Shown here in pieces: positions 1 through 7,103 of a stretch of 11,018 nucleotides of DNA. The position numbers and the translations under genes were made by a program. Origin of the DNA: an uncultured Lachnospiraceae bacterium (lineage in GTDB: Bacteria; Bacillota; Clostridia; Lachnospirales; Lachnospiraceae); NCBI GenBank assembly GCA_910585905.1, contig CAJUID010000056.1, forward strand, positions 1-11,018, read 5' to 3'. Positions within the stretch are counted from its first letter, which is position 1, and every line of letters begins with the position of its first letter. The notes under the pieces were generated by a model, which did no database searches, was not told the DNA's origin, and saw only the letters and a program-made list of their open reading frames with translations.

Positions 1-91
1 TCATGCAATCACAGAGCAAAATTGGCGAAACTCCTCTGCCTATGGATAACTGCAGTTTATCTCTTCATAAAAAATGAGGAAAGTAAAAGAA

Positions 92-889
92 TCAAATCGT
101 GCACACAGAACCAATTTGGCGCAACACATCCATTACTCCATTATTATCATTAGAGGCAGCTATATACTTTGCAATACGTTTTAAATCTGGATGCCCATTT
201 TCCATACAGTAACTCTCACCGCAGCACTGGAGCATCTCTACATCATTTAAATAGTCCCCAAACGCCATACACTCTTCTTTTTTGATTCCATATTTCTTCT
301 GAATGGCAATAATGGCAGCCCCCTTGTTCGCTGTCTGGTTAGAAAAGTCAATCCAGCTATCCCCAGATAATACAGCTGACAGATGCCCATCTATCTTTTT
401 AAAGTTCCTGATAGCTGTTTCCGCCCTTCTTTCATCCACCAAAACTGCAATTTTTACAACCGTATCCTGCAATACAGACGCACGCAAGTCATCTGTCTGC
501 AACAAACGATCATAATACATCCCCACAAGCCCGCATACAGACTCACTAGTTCTCTCTATATAAGCAGATTCCGCCCCGCAAAGAACCGGCGTCAAGCCCT
601 CTATACTCCAAATCCATTCCAGACACCGTAGGATATCCTCCTTCTTCATTTCATTGCTATATAACACATGGTCATTCTCAAAGACGAATCCGCCATTTTC
701 CGATGCAAAAACCAGTTGCTCTTTAATAGGAACAAAGTCCTTAACCAGTTTATAATACTGCCTCCCACTGGCAATCACTGTCTTAATCTCTGGATGCTTC
801 ACCACCCAATCCATAAAATCAGGAGGCAGATTTTTATTACTATCCAGCAATGTTCCATCCATATCAAATGCTGCAAGCTTTATACTCAT
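92..889 (-). CDS. Cof-type HAD-superfamily hydrolase (sugar-phosphate/nucleotide phosphatase-like)
   Basis: This is a predicted cytoplasmic Mg-dependent phosphatase of the Cof/YidA branch of the HAD superfamily, 265 aa, close to the usual 260-290 aa. All four HAD motifs are visible. Motif I is DMDGT at residues 9-13, where Asp9 would be the nucleophile and Asp11 the general acid/base. Motif II is the serine in ASGRQ (Ser41). Motif III is the lysine of NKGAA (Lys189). Motif IV is GDYLND at 211-216. The region between motifs II and III has the size expected for a type-IIB cap, which sets substrate choice; the substrate cannot be read from sequence. I chose the ATG at 889 because GGGAG lies 9 nt upstream; an in-frame TTG at 898 directly abuts that site and is too close. 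The gene is monocistronic as seen and divergent from the chemoreceptor gene. Family assignment is firm; physiological role is unknown. Confidence 0.93.
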   Translation of the reverse strand: MSIKLAAFDMDGTLLDSNKNLPPDFMDWVVKHPEIKTVIASGRQYYKLVKDFVPIKEQLVFASENGGFVFENDHVLYSNEMKKEDILRCLEWIWSIEGLTPVLCGAESAYIERTSESVCGLVGMYYDRLLQTDDLRASVLQDTVVKIAVLVDERRAETAIRNFKKIDGHLSAVLSGDSWIDFSNQTANKGAAIIAIQKKYGIKKEECMAFGDYLNDVEMLQCCGESYCMENGHPDLKRIAKYIAASNDNNGVMDVLRQIGSVCTI

Positions 890-914
890 ATTGCACAACT
901 CCCTTCTTTAATTA

Positions 915-957
915 TCTGTGAAATATTTATCATCCCTTTTTGTTAGAATATCACAGA
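915..957. repeat. Inverted repeat upstream of the HAD gene
   Basis: TCTGTG plus ATATT (915-927, with two extra A residues between the parts) is the reverse complement of AATATCACAGA at 947-957. The arms have 11 pairs and are separated by 19 nt. The repeat spans the proposed -10 and transcription start of the HAD gene, so it could be an operator or a leader hairpin. No function is demonstrated. Confidence 0.4.
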
Positions 958-974
958 AAAAACTGTTGAAACAA
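945..974 (-). promoter_or_regulatory. Possible promoter for the HAD hydrolase gene
   Basis: On the minus strand, TATTCT (950-945) is preceded by TG plus one base, the extended -10 pattern. TTGTTT (974-969) sits 18 bp upstream. Both hexamers are imperfect, so this is a weak call. It would give a leader of about 50 nt before the ATG at 889. One arm of the inverted repeat at 915-957 overlaps the -10. Confidence 0.33.
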
Positions 975-1006
975 CCATTCCTTCTGCGAAACCGACAAAT
1001 CAACTA

Positions 1007-1035
1007 TTGAAAAAATGCGAAATCTATTGTATCAT
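1007..1035 (+). promoter_or_regulatory. Sigma-A-type promoter for the chemoreceptor gene
   Basis: TTGAAA (1007-1012, 5/6 match) and TATCAT (1030-1035, 5/6 match) are separated by exactly 17 bp. Transcription would start near 1042, giving an untranslated leader of about 130 nt before the ATG at 1174. A 13-bp palindrome (TAAGTG-T-CACTTA, 1044-1056) sits at the predicted start point and is a candidate operator. No convincing sigma-28 (flagellar) promoter was found, although many chemoreceptor genes use one. Confidence 0.6.
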
Positions 1036-1043
1036 TCTGTTAG

Positions 1044-1056
1044 TAAGTGTCACTTA
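1044..1056. promoter_or_regulatory. 13-bp palindrome at the predicted mcp transcription start
   Basis: TAAGTG and CACTTA flank a single central T. With a 3-nt bulge the pairing extends outward to TGTTA and AACA. Its position about 9 bp after the -10 would suit a repressor operator. This is inference from symmetry and position only. Confidence 0.3.
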
Positions 1057-1078
1057 ACAACTATAGCGCGAAGGGGGC

Positions 1079-1132
1079 ATGGCTGTCAAAACGAAAATTC
1101 AGGAAGTTCCTGTTTTAAATGATAATAAATAA
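1079..1132 (+). CDS. Possible 17-residue leader peptide in the mcp 5' leader
   Basis: An ATG at 1079 opens an 18-codon frame (17 residues plus TAA at 1130-1132). The peptide is hydrophilic, with Lys, Gln, Glu, Asp and Asn, and begins MAVKTKIQ. A purine-rich AAGGGGG directly precedes it, but the spacing to the ATG is only 1 nt from the end of the G run, which is short. It lies between the predicted transcription start and the chemoreceptor ribosome binding site. It could be a regulatory leader ORF or chance. No family is recognised. Confidence 0.18.
   Translation: MAVKTKIQEVPVLNDNK
1100..1112 (+). promoter_or_regulatory. Second palindrome in the mcp leader, able to pair with the ribosome binding site
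   Basis: CAGGAA-G-TTCCTG is a perfect 13-bp palindrome. As RNA it can fold as a short hairpin with 5 bp and a 3-nt loop, followed by UUUU. Its TTCCT half (1107-1111) is also complementary to AGGAA at 1164-1168 within the chemoreceptor Shine-Dalgarno region. An RNA switch is therefore conceivable but unproven. Confidence 0.22.
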
Positions 1133-1173
1133 AAAAGAAATCACCGACAGTTCAGCCAAGAGGAGGAAAAGAA

Positions 1174-2916
1174 ATGATCATGTTTTTGAAAAACCTGAGC
1201 ATCCGGTTTAAAATCCTAATTCCGGTAGTTATCTTAGGATGCCTGATGTTTGGTCTGGGATTAATGAGCATTCAAAGTGCGAACCAGATTATGTCAGCCA
1301 GTGAAGAAATTTCTAACAATTATGCACTGAAAATCGAGCAATTGGGCGATGTAACAGGTGCATACCAGACACTGCGCCGAGTAGCATTTGCTCACATTGT
1401 TGCGCAAGGTGATAGCGAGCTGCAGCAAACACTGATGGAAGAGGCAAATACATTAAAAGCAACGATTGAGAAACTTTGTAATGAGTATGAAGCAATACTC
1501 AACACAAAGGAAGAAGAAAGCAGTTTCCAAACATTTGTAACAGACTATAGCAATTATCTGGTTATATATGACAAAATACTTACATACAGTTCTAACGGAC
1601 AGACAAGCGAAGCATCCCAACTCGCAAATGTTGATTTAAAAGCGGCGGGAACTTCCCTTACCGCAGAATTAAATGACATGCGTACTATGAACCAGAAAAA
1701 TATGGATAAGGCCATAGCACACCAAAAGAATCAATATACATCAATTATACAGACTATTATCATTGCGATTGCCATTGCCGCGCTTGTCTTGATCTTTGTT
1801 GTATGGGTATGTTGGACATGGGTATGTAAGCGCCTGATCAATATTAACAAACAGCTCCGCGGCCTTATCTCAACGATTGAGGAAGGAAAGGGAGACTTGA
1901 CCAGACGTGTGCAATGTTTCTGTACAGATGAAATCGGTACACTGGCATCTGGTATCAATATTTTTATTGAAACGTTACAAGGCATTATGAAGCAGATTAA
2001 TTCAAGTTCCAGCAAACTTGGTTCTGTTGTAAATTTGGTATCCGACAAGGTAACAACCGCAAATGACAATTCTAACGATATCTCTTCTGTTATGGAGGAA
2101 TTATCTTCATCCATGCAGGAAATCTCATCTACCCTGACAGGTATTCAGGAAAGCATTACCGTTGTAGATGAAAATGTTACCGAATTATCTGATACATCAC
2201 AGGGAATGTACGACTATGCTGTTGGAATCCAAAAACGTGCAGAAAACCTGGAGCATAATGCAGTTGAAAATAAACAGAACACTAGTAATATTGTTAATGG
2301 CATTATCGACAAGCTGCGCCAGGCAATTGAGGACAGTAAAAGTGTTGACCGTGTCAATGACCTGACTGATGAAATCCTAAGCATCTCCAACCAGACAAAC
2401 CTTTTATCCCTAAATGCCTCTATCGAAGCTGCCAGGGCAGGTGAAGCCGGACGTGGATTTGCCGTTGTAGCAGACGAAATCAGCCAGCTTGCAAATTCTA
2501 GCAGGGAAGCTGCAAATAACATTCAGACCATAAATAATATGGTGGTAAAAGCAGTAAATGAATTAATTGAAAGTGCAGACTCAATTGTAGATTACATTAA
2601 AAAAAATATTCTCCCAGATTATGAAGGTTTTGTAAATGCTGGAAAACAATACAATGAGGATGCCGTACATGTGAAAGACATTGTCACGCGCTTCAATAAT
2701 ATGTCCGATAATCTAAAGCAATTAATGGACAGCATCACAAGCTCTATCAACGGCATTAGCCTAGCCGTAGATGAAAGTACACAAGGTGCTTCTAATGTAG
2801 CGATGAACACCTCTGATCTGGTAAAAGATATTGACGAAATTGCGGAGGCTATGGATGACAACAGGCAGGTAGCCGGAAGTCTGACAGGCGAGGCAGATCG
2901 CTTTATTAATCTATAA
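1174..2916 (+). CDS. Methyl-accepting chemotaxis protein (transmembrane chemoreceptor)
   Basis: This 580-aa inner-membrane chemoreceptor would pass ligand signals to CheA/CheW and so bias flagellar rotation. Order of parts: a short basic N-terminus; TM1 at about residues 14-33; an extracellular helical sensor of about 155 residues, the size of a 4HB-type bundle; TM2 at about 190-217; a HAMP domain to about 268 (with DEIG); then a long alpha-helical signalling domain. The highly conserved hairpin tip is plain at about 400-432, with QTNLLSLNASIEAARAGE and then GRGFAVVADEI. There is no C-terminal pentapeptide for CheR/CheB tethering; the protein ends at FINL. The start is set by AGGAGG at 1161-1166, 7 nt before the ATG. 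No che or flagellar gene is in the window, so this is an isolated receptor. The ligand is unknown. The family call is very secure. Confidence 0.97.
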   Translation: MIMFLKNLSIRFKILIPVVILGCLMFGLGLMSIQSANQIMSASEEISNNYALKIEQLGDVTGAYQTLRRVAFAHIVAQGDSELQQTLMEEANTLKATIEKLCNEYEAILNTKEEESSFQTFVTDYSNYLVIYDKILTYSSNGQTSEASQLANVDLKAAGTSLTAELNDMRTMNQKNMDKAIAHQKNQYTSIIQTIIIAIAIAALVLIFVVWVCWTWVCKRLININKQLRGLISTIEEGKGDLTRRVQCFCTDEIGTLASGINIFIETLQGIMKQINSSSSKLGSVVNLVSDKVTTANDNSNDISSVMEELSSSMQEISSTLTGIQESITVVDENVTELSDTSQGMYDYAVGIQKRAENLEHNAVENKQNTSNIVNGIIDKLRQAIEDSKSVDRVNDLTDEILSISNQTNLLSLNASIEAARAGEAGRGFAVVADEISQLANSSREAANNIQTINNMVVKAVNELIESADSIVDYIKKNILPDYEGFVNAGKQYNEDAVHVKDIVTRFNNMSDNLKQLMDSITSSINGISLAVDESTQGASNVAMNTSDLVKDIDEIAEAMDDNRQVAGSLTGEADRFINL

Positions 2917-2947
2917 TTATAATCGCACATCTTTTACATAATTTTCT

Positions 2948-2995
2948 ATACAAAACAAAATCCCCACTAAATACAGCGGGGATTTTGTTTTGTAT
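2948..2995. terminator. Bidirectional intrinsic terminator between convergent genes
   Basis: An 18-bp perfect inverted repeat (2948-2965 with 2978-2995) has a 12-nt loop and a GGGG/CCCC core next to the loop. The arms carry T-rich runs on whichever strand is read. It begins 31 nt after the chemoreceptor stop and lies 36 nt beyond the DUF3737 stop on the other strand. It can therefore terminate both genes. Confidence 0.9.
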
Positions 2996-3031
2996 CTATT
3001 TAAAGGAACTTCAACGAAATATTCTTACTTC

Positions 3032-3883
3032 TTATGCACAGCAGCATTTTTTCTGCACGATTACTTTTCCCTCGGACTGGTCGTCATCCCGGATAATCTC
3101 ACCAACACATGGGACATAGATATGTCCAGAAAGCGGATTCTTGATGCTCTCCACCTTTGTCTTGATGGAGGCTTCCACCTCTGATTTTTCAAAACACAGA
3201 TCGGTATCTATCATCTCACAGTCAACCAGCTTTAACCCTTTGCAATAGCATAATGGCTGTGTGCCAATAATTTTACAATGTTCAAAAGTTACGTTTTCAC
3301 AGTACCATGCCAGATATTCTCCCTTTACAACACTATCCCGCACTATAACGTTTTTTGCATGCCAAAATGCATCCTTTGTGTCAAACTCACAGCCTTCAAA
3401 TACAGAATCAAAAATATATTGGAACGAATATTTTCCCTTTAAAGATACATTGTGAAAATCAAGGTGATCTGAACGCATCATAAAATATTCGCCCTCTACA
3501 GAGGAATCCTCCATTTTAATGTTATGTACTGACCAGCCAAACTCCGGTGAAACCACATCACAACCACGCATCGTTACCTCACTGCATTCACGCAGCGCCT
3601 TAATCCCATGCAGCTTTGTATCCTCAATTTCTATATCAGAAGAATACCACAATGCTGCCCTGCATAACTCTGTCATTTCTGAACTGGCAATCTTAAGATG
3701 TTCATCATGCCAAAATGGATATCGAAGGTTAAAAAGACAATTCTCTGCCTCAATATTCTTACACTCCTTCAGGGCACTTTCCCCATCCGCTGGACCGTCA
3801 AACCTACAATGTTTTAACGCTACGCCGTCACTTCCATACAATGCCCGCTCCACGTCAAAATCCTTATGATCTATTATGTTCAT
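3032..3883 (-). CDS. DUF3737 family protein, predicted right-handed beta-helix
   Basis: This 283-aa protein resembles DUF3737 proteins of Firmicutes, which have no established biochemical function. It is built of repeating rungs of about 20 residues with alternating short beta strands. Examples are the IEDTKLHGIKAL, VTMRGCDVV and VTFEHCKIIG segments, which fit a pentapeptide- or hexapeptide-like solenoid from about residue 20 to 235. A shorter non-repeat tail follows. It has no signal peptide or membrane segment, so it is probably cytoplasmic. It is unusually rich in cysteine: about 17 residues, many at equivalent rung positions, and the protein ends KKCCCA. The start is supported by AAAGGGG, 8 nt upstream of the ATG at 3883. 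It lies downstream of potD on the same strand but is 225 nt away and has its own candidate promoter. Confidence 0.85.
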   Translation of the reverse strand: MNIIDHKDFDVERALYGSDGVALKHCRFDGPADGESALKECKNIEAENCLFNLRYPFWHDEHLKIASSEMTELCRAALWYSSDIEIEDTKLHGIKALRECSEVTMRGCDVVSPEFGWSVHNIKMEDSSVEGEYFMMRSDHLDFHNVSLKGKYSFQYIFDSVFEGCEFDTKDAFWHAKNVIVRDSVVKGEYLAWYCENVTFEHCKIIGTQPLCYCKGLKLVDCEMIDTDLCFEKSEVEASIKTKVESIKNPLSGHIYVPCVGEIIRDDDQSEGKVIVQKKCCCA

Positions 3884-3973
3884 ATCAATAACCCCTTTCT
3901 GTATCCTGACAAACTACAAAATTCTGATACCACTTTATGGATATACTATTTATATGCCTCGTTTTGTAAATCT

Positions 3974-4002
3974 ACTATAACGCAATACCCAAAATATAGC
4001 AA
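3974..4002 (-). promoter_or_regulatory. Candidate promoter for the DUF3737 gene
   Basis: On the minus strand, TTGCTA (4002-3997, 4/6 match) and TATAGT (3979-3974, 5/6 match) are separated by 17 bp. The leader would be about 85 nt. The rest of the 3884-4108 gap between this gene and potD shows no ORF and no clear intrinsic terminator. The only other symmetry is an 8-bp inverted repeat, GAATAATC/GATTATTC (4014-4021 and 4082-4089). Confidence 0.45.
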
Positions 4003-4108
4003 ATACTTCTAATGAATAATCCTCTATAATAGAAAGGCATGTGTTACTTGTTTACTGTGTGCTTAATAACAGGCATATAACGATTATTCCGCAGACACAT
4101 GAAGCGCC

Positions 4109-5497
4109 CTAAAACAATTCCGTCCAGTCAAAACACCTTATATTTGTCCACATCCGTGATATTCTCTTGTTCCCCTCATCCGAAAAACATTTCATTACAG
4201 CACACCGATCCAACACCTCCACCGGTGGATATTGCGCATAAAGCTGCCGTTCTAGCTGGCTCTTTTCCGCTACCAAAGTGTTTTCGTGTTCTGCCCCAAA
4301 AAAATATTCCATCGGGTATTCTACTGTATCTTCACTGCCCTCCTCTGCCCCATAACAATACTCGGCATACTCATAAATTAAATTACTTTTGCCCCCCGCA
4401 ATCACTGATGTATATCCAATATAATACATATTTCGGACTACATTATCCGGCCGAGACAAAAAATTAATCCATGCCTCCGCTGCATTCTGCTTCCTTCTAT
4501 CCTCACTGAGGCCCTTCTTCATCATGCACCAGCCATCAAACCATAAATTGCTGCATTCTTCTGGAACCGCGTAGGCAAGCTCTACACCATCCTCCTCCGC
4601 CTGATCGAGAGAATAAACAGCATCCCCTGACCACTGCATATTTGCCACCACTTTGCCTGTTACCATATCAGCCTTACCGCTGTCCGTCTCCAAGGAATAG
4701 GCATTCTTCCTCATATCTGATAAAATCTGTTCTGCCCTTGCCACAGTCTGCTCACTTGTATCATTCATCCATGCAGATAGTGTTTCATTATATCTCGGAT
4801 CCTGAATCAACTGCTGCCCTAAAAGCTCATTTTCATGCAAAACGCCTAATCCAATAAAATAAGAGTCGCGCACACTATCTTTCATCGTAATCTGTTTATA
4901 ATAGGCACGGTCTAGAAGCATACTCCAGTGGGATGCCGCTTCCCTTGGCACTTTATCTGGATTATAGACAATTCCCATTGTCCCCCACATATATCCGGCA
5001 CCATACCGTCTTACCTCCTCATCGCCCATTTTTAATTCCCTAAAAACAGAGTCTATATAAGGAGATACCCCCTTAATATAATAATTCATTTCCTCGCCTG
5101 GGTCAAAGAAACTATCCGAAAATGCCTGAAGCCTTTCTTCCTCCATCAGTTTCATAATCATATATTCCGATGGGCAAACTACATCAAATGTATTTCCTAA
5201 AGTCATCTGATTATATAACTCTTCATTAGTACCATACGTAGAATATTCTACCCGCACTTTCTCACCATACGTTTCCTCATACCATGCCTCAAAATCATCC
5301 ACCATCGGGTGCACACCAAGAATCTTTGTCCCACTTTGTAAAAGAATCGTCTCATCATCATCCCATCCACCCTCATCAATGTATTCTTCTGAGTTTGCAA
5401 TGCGAAGGACAATGGCTTCTTCCTCCAACTTTCCACAGCCAGCAAGGACAAACAGGCATCCAGCAAAAATGAGAAAAAAAGAACTGATTTTCCTTAT
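4109..5497 (-). CDS. potD: Polyamine-type ABC transporter substrate-binding lipoprotein (PotD family), non-canonical ATA start proposed
   Basis: This is the extracellular receptor of the importer, about 462 aa if initiated at the ATA at 5497-5495. It begins with a basic stretch, a hydrophobic core and a lipobox LAGC (Cys21), so it is membrane-anchored. PotD-like landmarks follow: EYID near 38-41, WGTMGIVYN at 171-179, the KDSVRD segment at 206-211, W289 in MQWSG, and W319/D321 in WFDGW. By comparison with E. coli PotD these match polyamine-contacting positions. One acidic ligand residue appears as Asp (D211) where E. coli has Glu. No ATG, GTG or TTG occurs between the lipobox and an ATG at 5605. 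That ATG would add about 36 non-signal-like residues inside potC and lacks a ribosome binding site. GGGAGG lies 7 nt before the ATA, which overlaps the potC TAA by 1 nt. Substrate is likely spermidine or putrescine, but this is not provable here. Confidence 0.85.
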   Translation of the reverse strand: MRKISSFFLIFAGCLFVLAGCGKLEEEAIVLRIANSEEYIDEGGWDDDETILLQSGTKILGVHPMVDDFEAWYEETYGEKVRVEYSTYGTNEELYNQMTLGNTFDVVCPSEYMIMKLMEEERLQAFSDSFFDPGEEMNYYIKGVSPYIDSVFRELKMGDEEVRRYGAGYMWGTMGIVYNPDKVPREAASHWSMLLDRAYYKQITMKDSVRDSYFIGLGVLHENELLGQQLIQDPRYNETLSAWMNDTSEQTVARAEQILSDMRKNAYSLETDSGKADMVTGKVVANMQWSGDAVYSLDQAEEDGVELAYAVPEECSNLWFDGWCMMKKGLSEDRRKQNAAEAWINFLSRPDNVVRNMYYIGYTSVIAGGKSNLIYEYAEYCYGAEEGSEDTVEYPMEYFFGAEHENTLVAEKSQLERQLYAQYPPVEVLDRCAVMKCFSDEGNKRISRMWTNIRCFDWTELF

Positions 5498-6309
5498 TAT
5501 ACTTCCTCCCGTACCAAGCCCCCCTCTCCTTTTCTGCCAGAACGCAGATTCATGACAACCACCACAATCACTACAATCGCAAAGATAAGCGTGGAGAGCG
5601 CCCACAATGCTGTCTTAATGCTTGTCTGTGCCCCCTTTGTCGCGTTTACCACATAAGTGCTGATTGTATCAAACACGGCAGGTTTTGTATAGGTCGTAAT
5701 AAAATAATCATCCAGAGACAGAGTTACCGCCGTCATAAACCCTGACAGCATCCCTGGCACAAGCTCCCGCAGTACCACTTTACGGAGTGCCTGAAACGGG
5801 GTACACCCGAGGTCTAACGCCGCCTCATAGATATATGGGTCCATCTGCTTGAGCCTTGGCATAACAGAAAGATATACAAACGGCGTGCATAGCGCCGTCT
5901 GCCCAGCTACAAGTGGAATATAGGTGTCCTTATCAATCCCAAGAAAAATAATTAACAGGACACACATAGAAAAGCCCGTAACGATATCTGCATTTACCAC
6001 TGGAATCTGATTGGCAAATTCCAAGCCCGACCGAAAGCGCGGATGGCTGTAAAAAGCTCCAATTGCCCCCATAGTCCCGAGAACCACTGAGAGAATAGAT
6101 ACTGCAAGCGCAAGGATAAAAGTCCCCGCGATCATATCAATCAATTCCTGTGTTGTAAACAATGTTACATAATTTTGCAGCGAAAAGCCGCGGATTGCGC
6201 CAATCATCGTTGATTCTGTAAAACTATATACTGCCAAAAATAGAATCGGCAGATATAAAAACATTAAGATCAGAAAGAGCCAAATGCCCTGCCCCACTTT
6301 CTTTTTCAC
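5497..6309 (-). CDS. potC: Polyamine-type ABC transporter permease, PotC
   Basis: This is the second membrane subunit of the importer, 270 aa, the usual length for PotC. It has a basic N-terminus, then about six hydrophobic segments: near 9-30, 62-85, 105-123, 132-150, 185-205 and a very hydrophobic last segment before the RSGRKGEGG tail. The binding-protein-dependent transport EAA loop is at about 162-190, beginning EAALDLGCTPFQALRKV, and contacts PotA. The start is a GTG at 6309-6307, overlapping the potB TGA by 4 nt (GTGA). It is preceded by GGGAGGT at 8-nt spacing. The 3' end contains the potD ribosome binding site and closes with two adjacent TAA codons in frame. Confidence 0.93.
   Translation of the reverse strand: MKKKVGQGIWLFLILMFLYLPILFLAVYSFTESTMIGAIRGFSLQNYVTLFTTQELIDMIAGTFILALAVSILSVVLGTMGAIGAFYSHPRFRSGLEFANQIPVVNADIVTGFSMCVLLIIFLGIDKDTYIPLVAGQTALCTPFVYLSVMPRLKQMDPYIYEAALDLGCTPFQALRKVVLRELVPGMLSGFMTAVTLSLDDYFITTYTKPAVFDTISTYVVNATKGAQTSIKTALWALSTLIFAIVVIVVVVMNLRSGRKGEGGLVREEV
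5505..5510 (-). promoter_or_regulatory. Shine-Dalgarno site that decides the potD start
   Basis: GGGAGG inside the last codons of potC is followed, after 7 nt, by an ATA codon (5497-5495) that shares its first A with the potC stop TAA. This is the geometry of the common TAATG stop-start overlap, except that the third base is A instead of G. Confidence 0.7.
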
Positions 6310-7103
6310 AGGCTGGCACCTCCCTCCCTGCTTCCACTATCTCCAAACCTGCCGCTAATCCACGAGAGCAGCACAATCATCAGCAGAAGTATTGTAGAAA
6401 TCATAGAACCATTATTCCAGTCATAGAAATTAAAATAACTGCCAATCAAACTTCCCATAATATATGTACTATTGTACATCATATCAAGAACAACATAATT
6501 TGTCATTGCCGGCAGAAACACCATAGTTACACCGCTTACAATGCCCGGCATAGATAATGGCAGCATGACCTTCCAAAAAATTTCCCATCCTGACGCCCCC
6601 AAATCCTCCGCTGCCTCCAAAAGCTGGGAATCCATCTTTAAAATTGATGTATAAAGCGGAAGTATCATAAATGGCAGGAAATCGTACGTCATGCCAATCA
6701 CTGTATTTAAAAATGGGTAATACGCCAGATTCCCTTCAATTACATTTAATATCTCTTTCAAAGCCGTAATGCGCAATGTAAAATTAATCCACATCGGTGT
6801 GACAGCCACCATCACTAATACCGCGCCATGTGAAAACATTCCCTTTGCCAGAATATATGCTGTCGGATATGCAAGTGCAAGGCAGGAAAGTGTCGTTACA
6901 AATGCAATCATAATACTGTAAAATAATGTCCCTACCGCCTTTGTATTTGTAAAAAAAGCAAAGAAGTTTTCCATCGTAAACTGCCCCTGCTCATTTGTAA
7001 AAGCATAATACAGCACAACAGAAAGCGGCAGAATAACAAATAAAACCAAAAATAATGCATAGGGAATACCCAACTGCTTTCTTGTAAATGTCCTTAATTT
7101 CAA
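6306..7103 (-). CDS. potB: Polyamine-type ABC transporter permease, PotB
   Basis: This is the first membrane subunit, 265 aa, with about six hydrophobic segments: near 12-35, 60-87, 92-112, 130-152, 183-205 and 233-250. The conserved cytoplasmic EAA loop is at 163-190, EAAEDLGASGWEIFWKV then LP, the coupling surface for the ATPase. The start codon is TTG (7103-7101), overlapping the potA TGA by 4 nt as TTGA. GGAGG lies 6 nt upstream, so TTG is well supported and no nearby ATG competes. Together with PotC it should form the heterodimeric channel. Confidence 0.93.
   Translation of the reverse strand: MKLRTFTRKQLGIPYALFLVLFVILPLSVVLYYAFTNEQGQFTMENFFAFFTNTKAVGTLFYSIMIAFVTTLSCLALAYPTAYILAKGMFSHGAVLVMVAVTPMWINFTLRITALKEILNVIEGNLAYYPFLNTVIGMTYDFLPFMILPLYTSILKMDSQLLEAAEDLGASGWEIFWKVMLPLSMPGIVSGVTMVFLPAMTNYVVLDMMYNSTYIMGSLIGSYFNFYDWNNGSMISTILLLMIVLLSWISGRFGDSGSREGGASL

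Noticed and set aside
1..91. Start of a further minus-strand gene at the left edge
   Set aside because: An AGAGGAG-like site is present near 32-38, but no well-spaced start codon or recognisable coding sequence remains in the window.
890..898. HAD hydrolase starting at TTG 898
   Set aside because: The Shine-Dalgarno sequence directly abuts this codon; the ATG at 889 is properly spaced.
1127..1154. Flagellar sigma-28 promoter (TAAA ... ACCGACAG) before the chemoreceptor gene
   Set aside because: The spacing is about 2 nt short, the -10 is a poor match, and the start would fall almost on the ribosome binding site.
4014..4089. 8-bp inverted repeat GAATAATC/GATTATTC as a potD terminator
   Set aside because: AT-rich arms 60 nt apart without a following T run; likely chance in an AT-rich spacer.
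5498..5605. PotD starting at the ATG at 5605
   Set aside because: The extra residues are the shadow of potC, are not signal-peptide-like and have no ribosome binding site. It remains the only conventional start, so it is not fully excluded.
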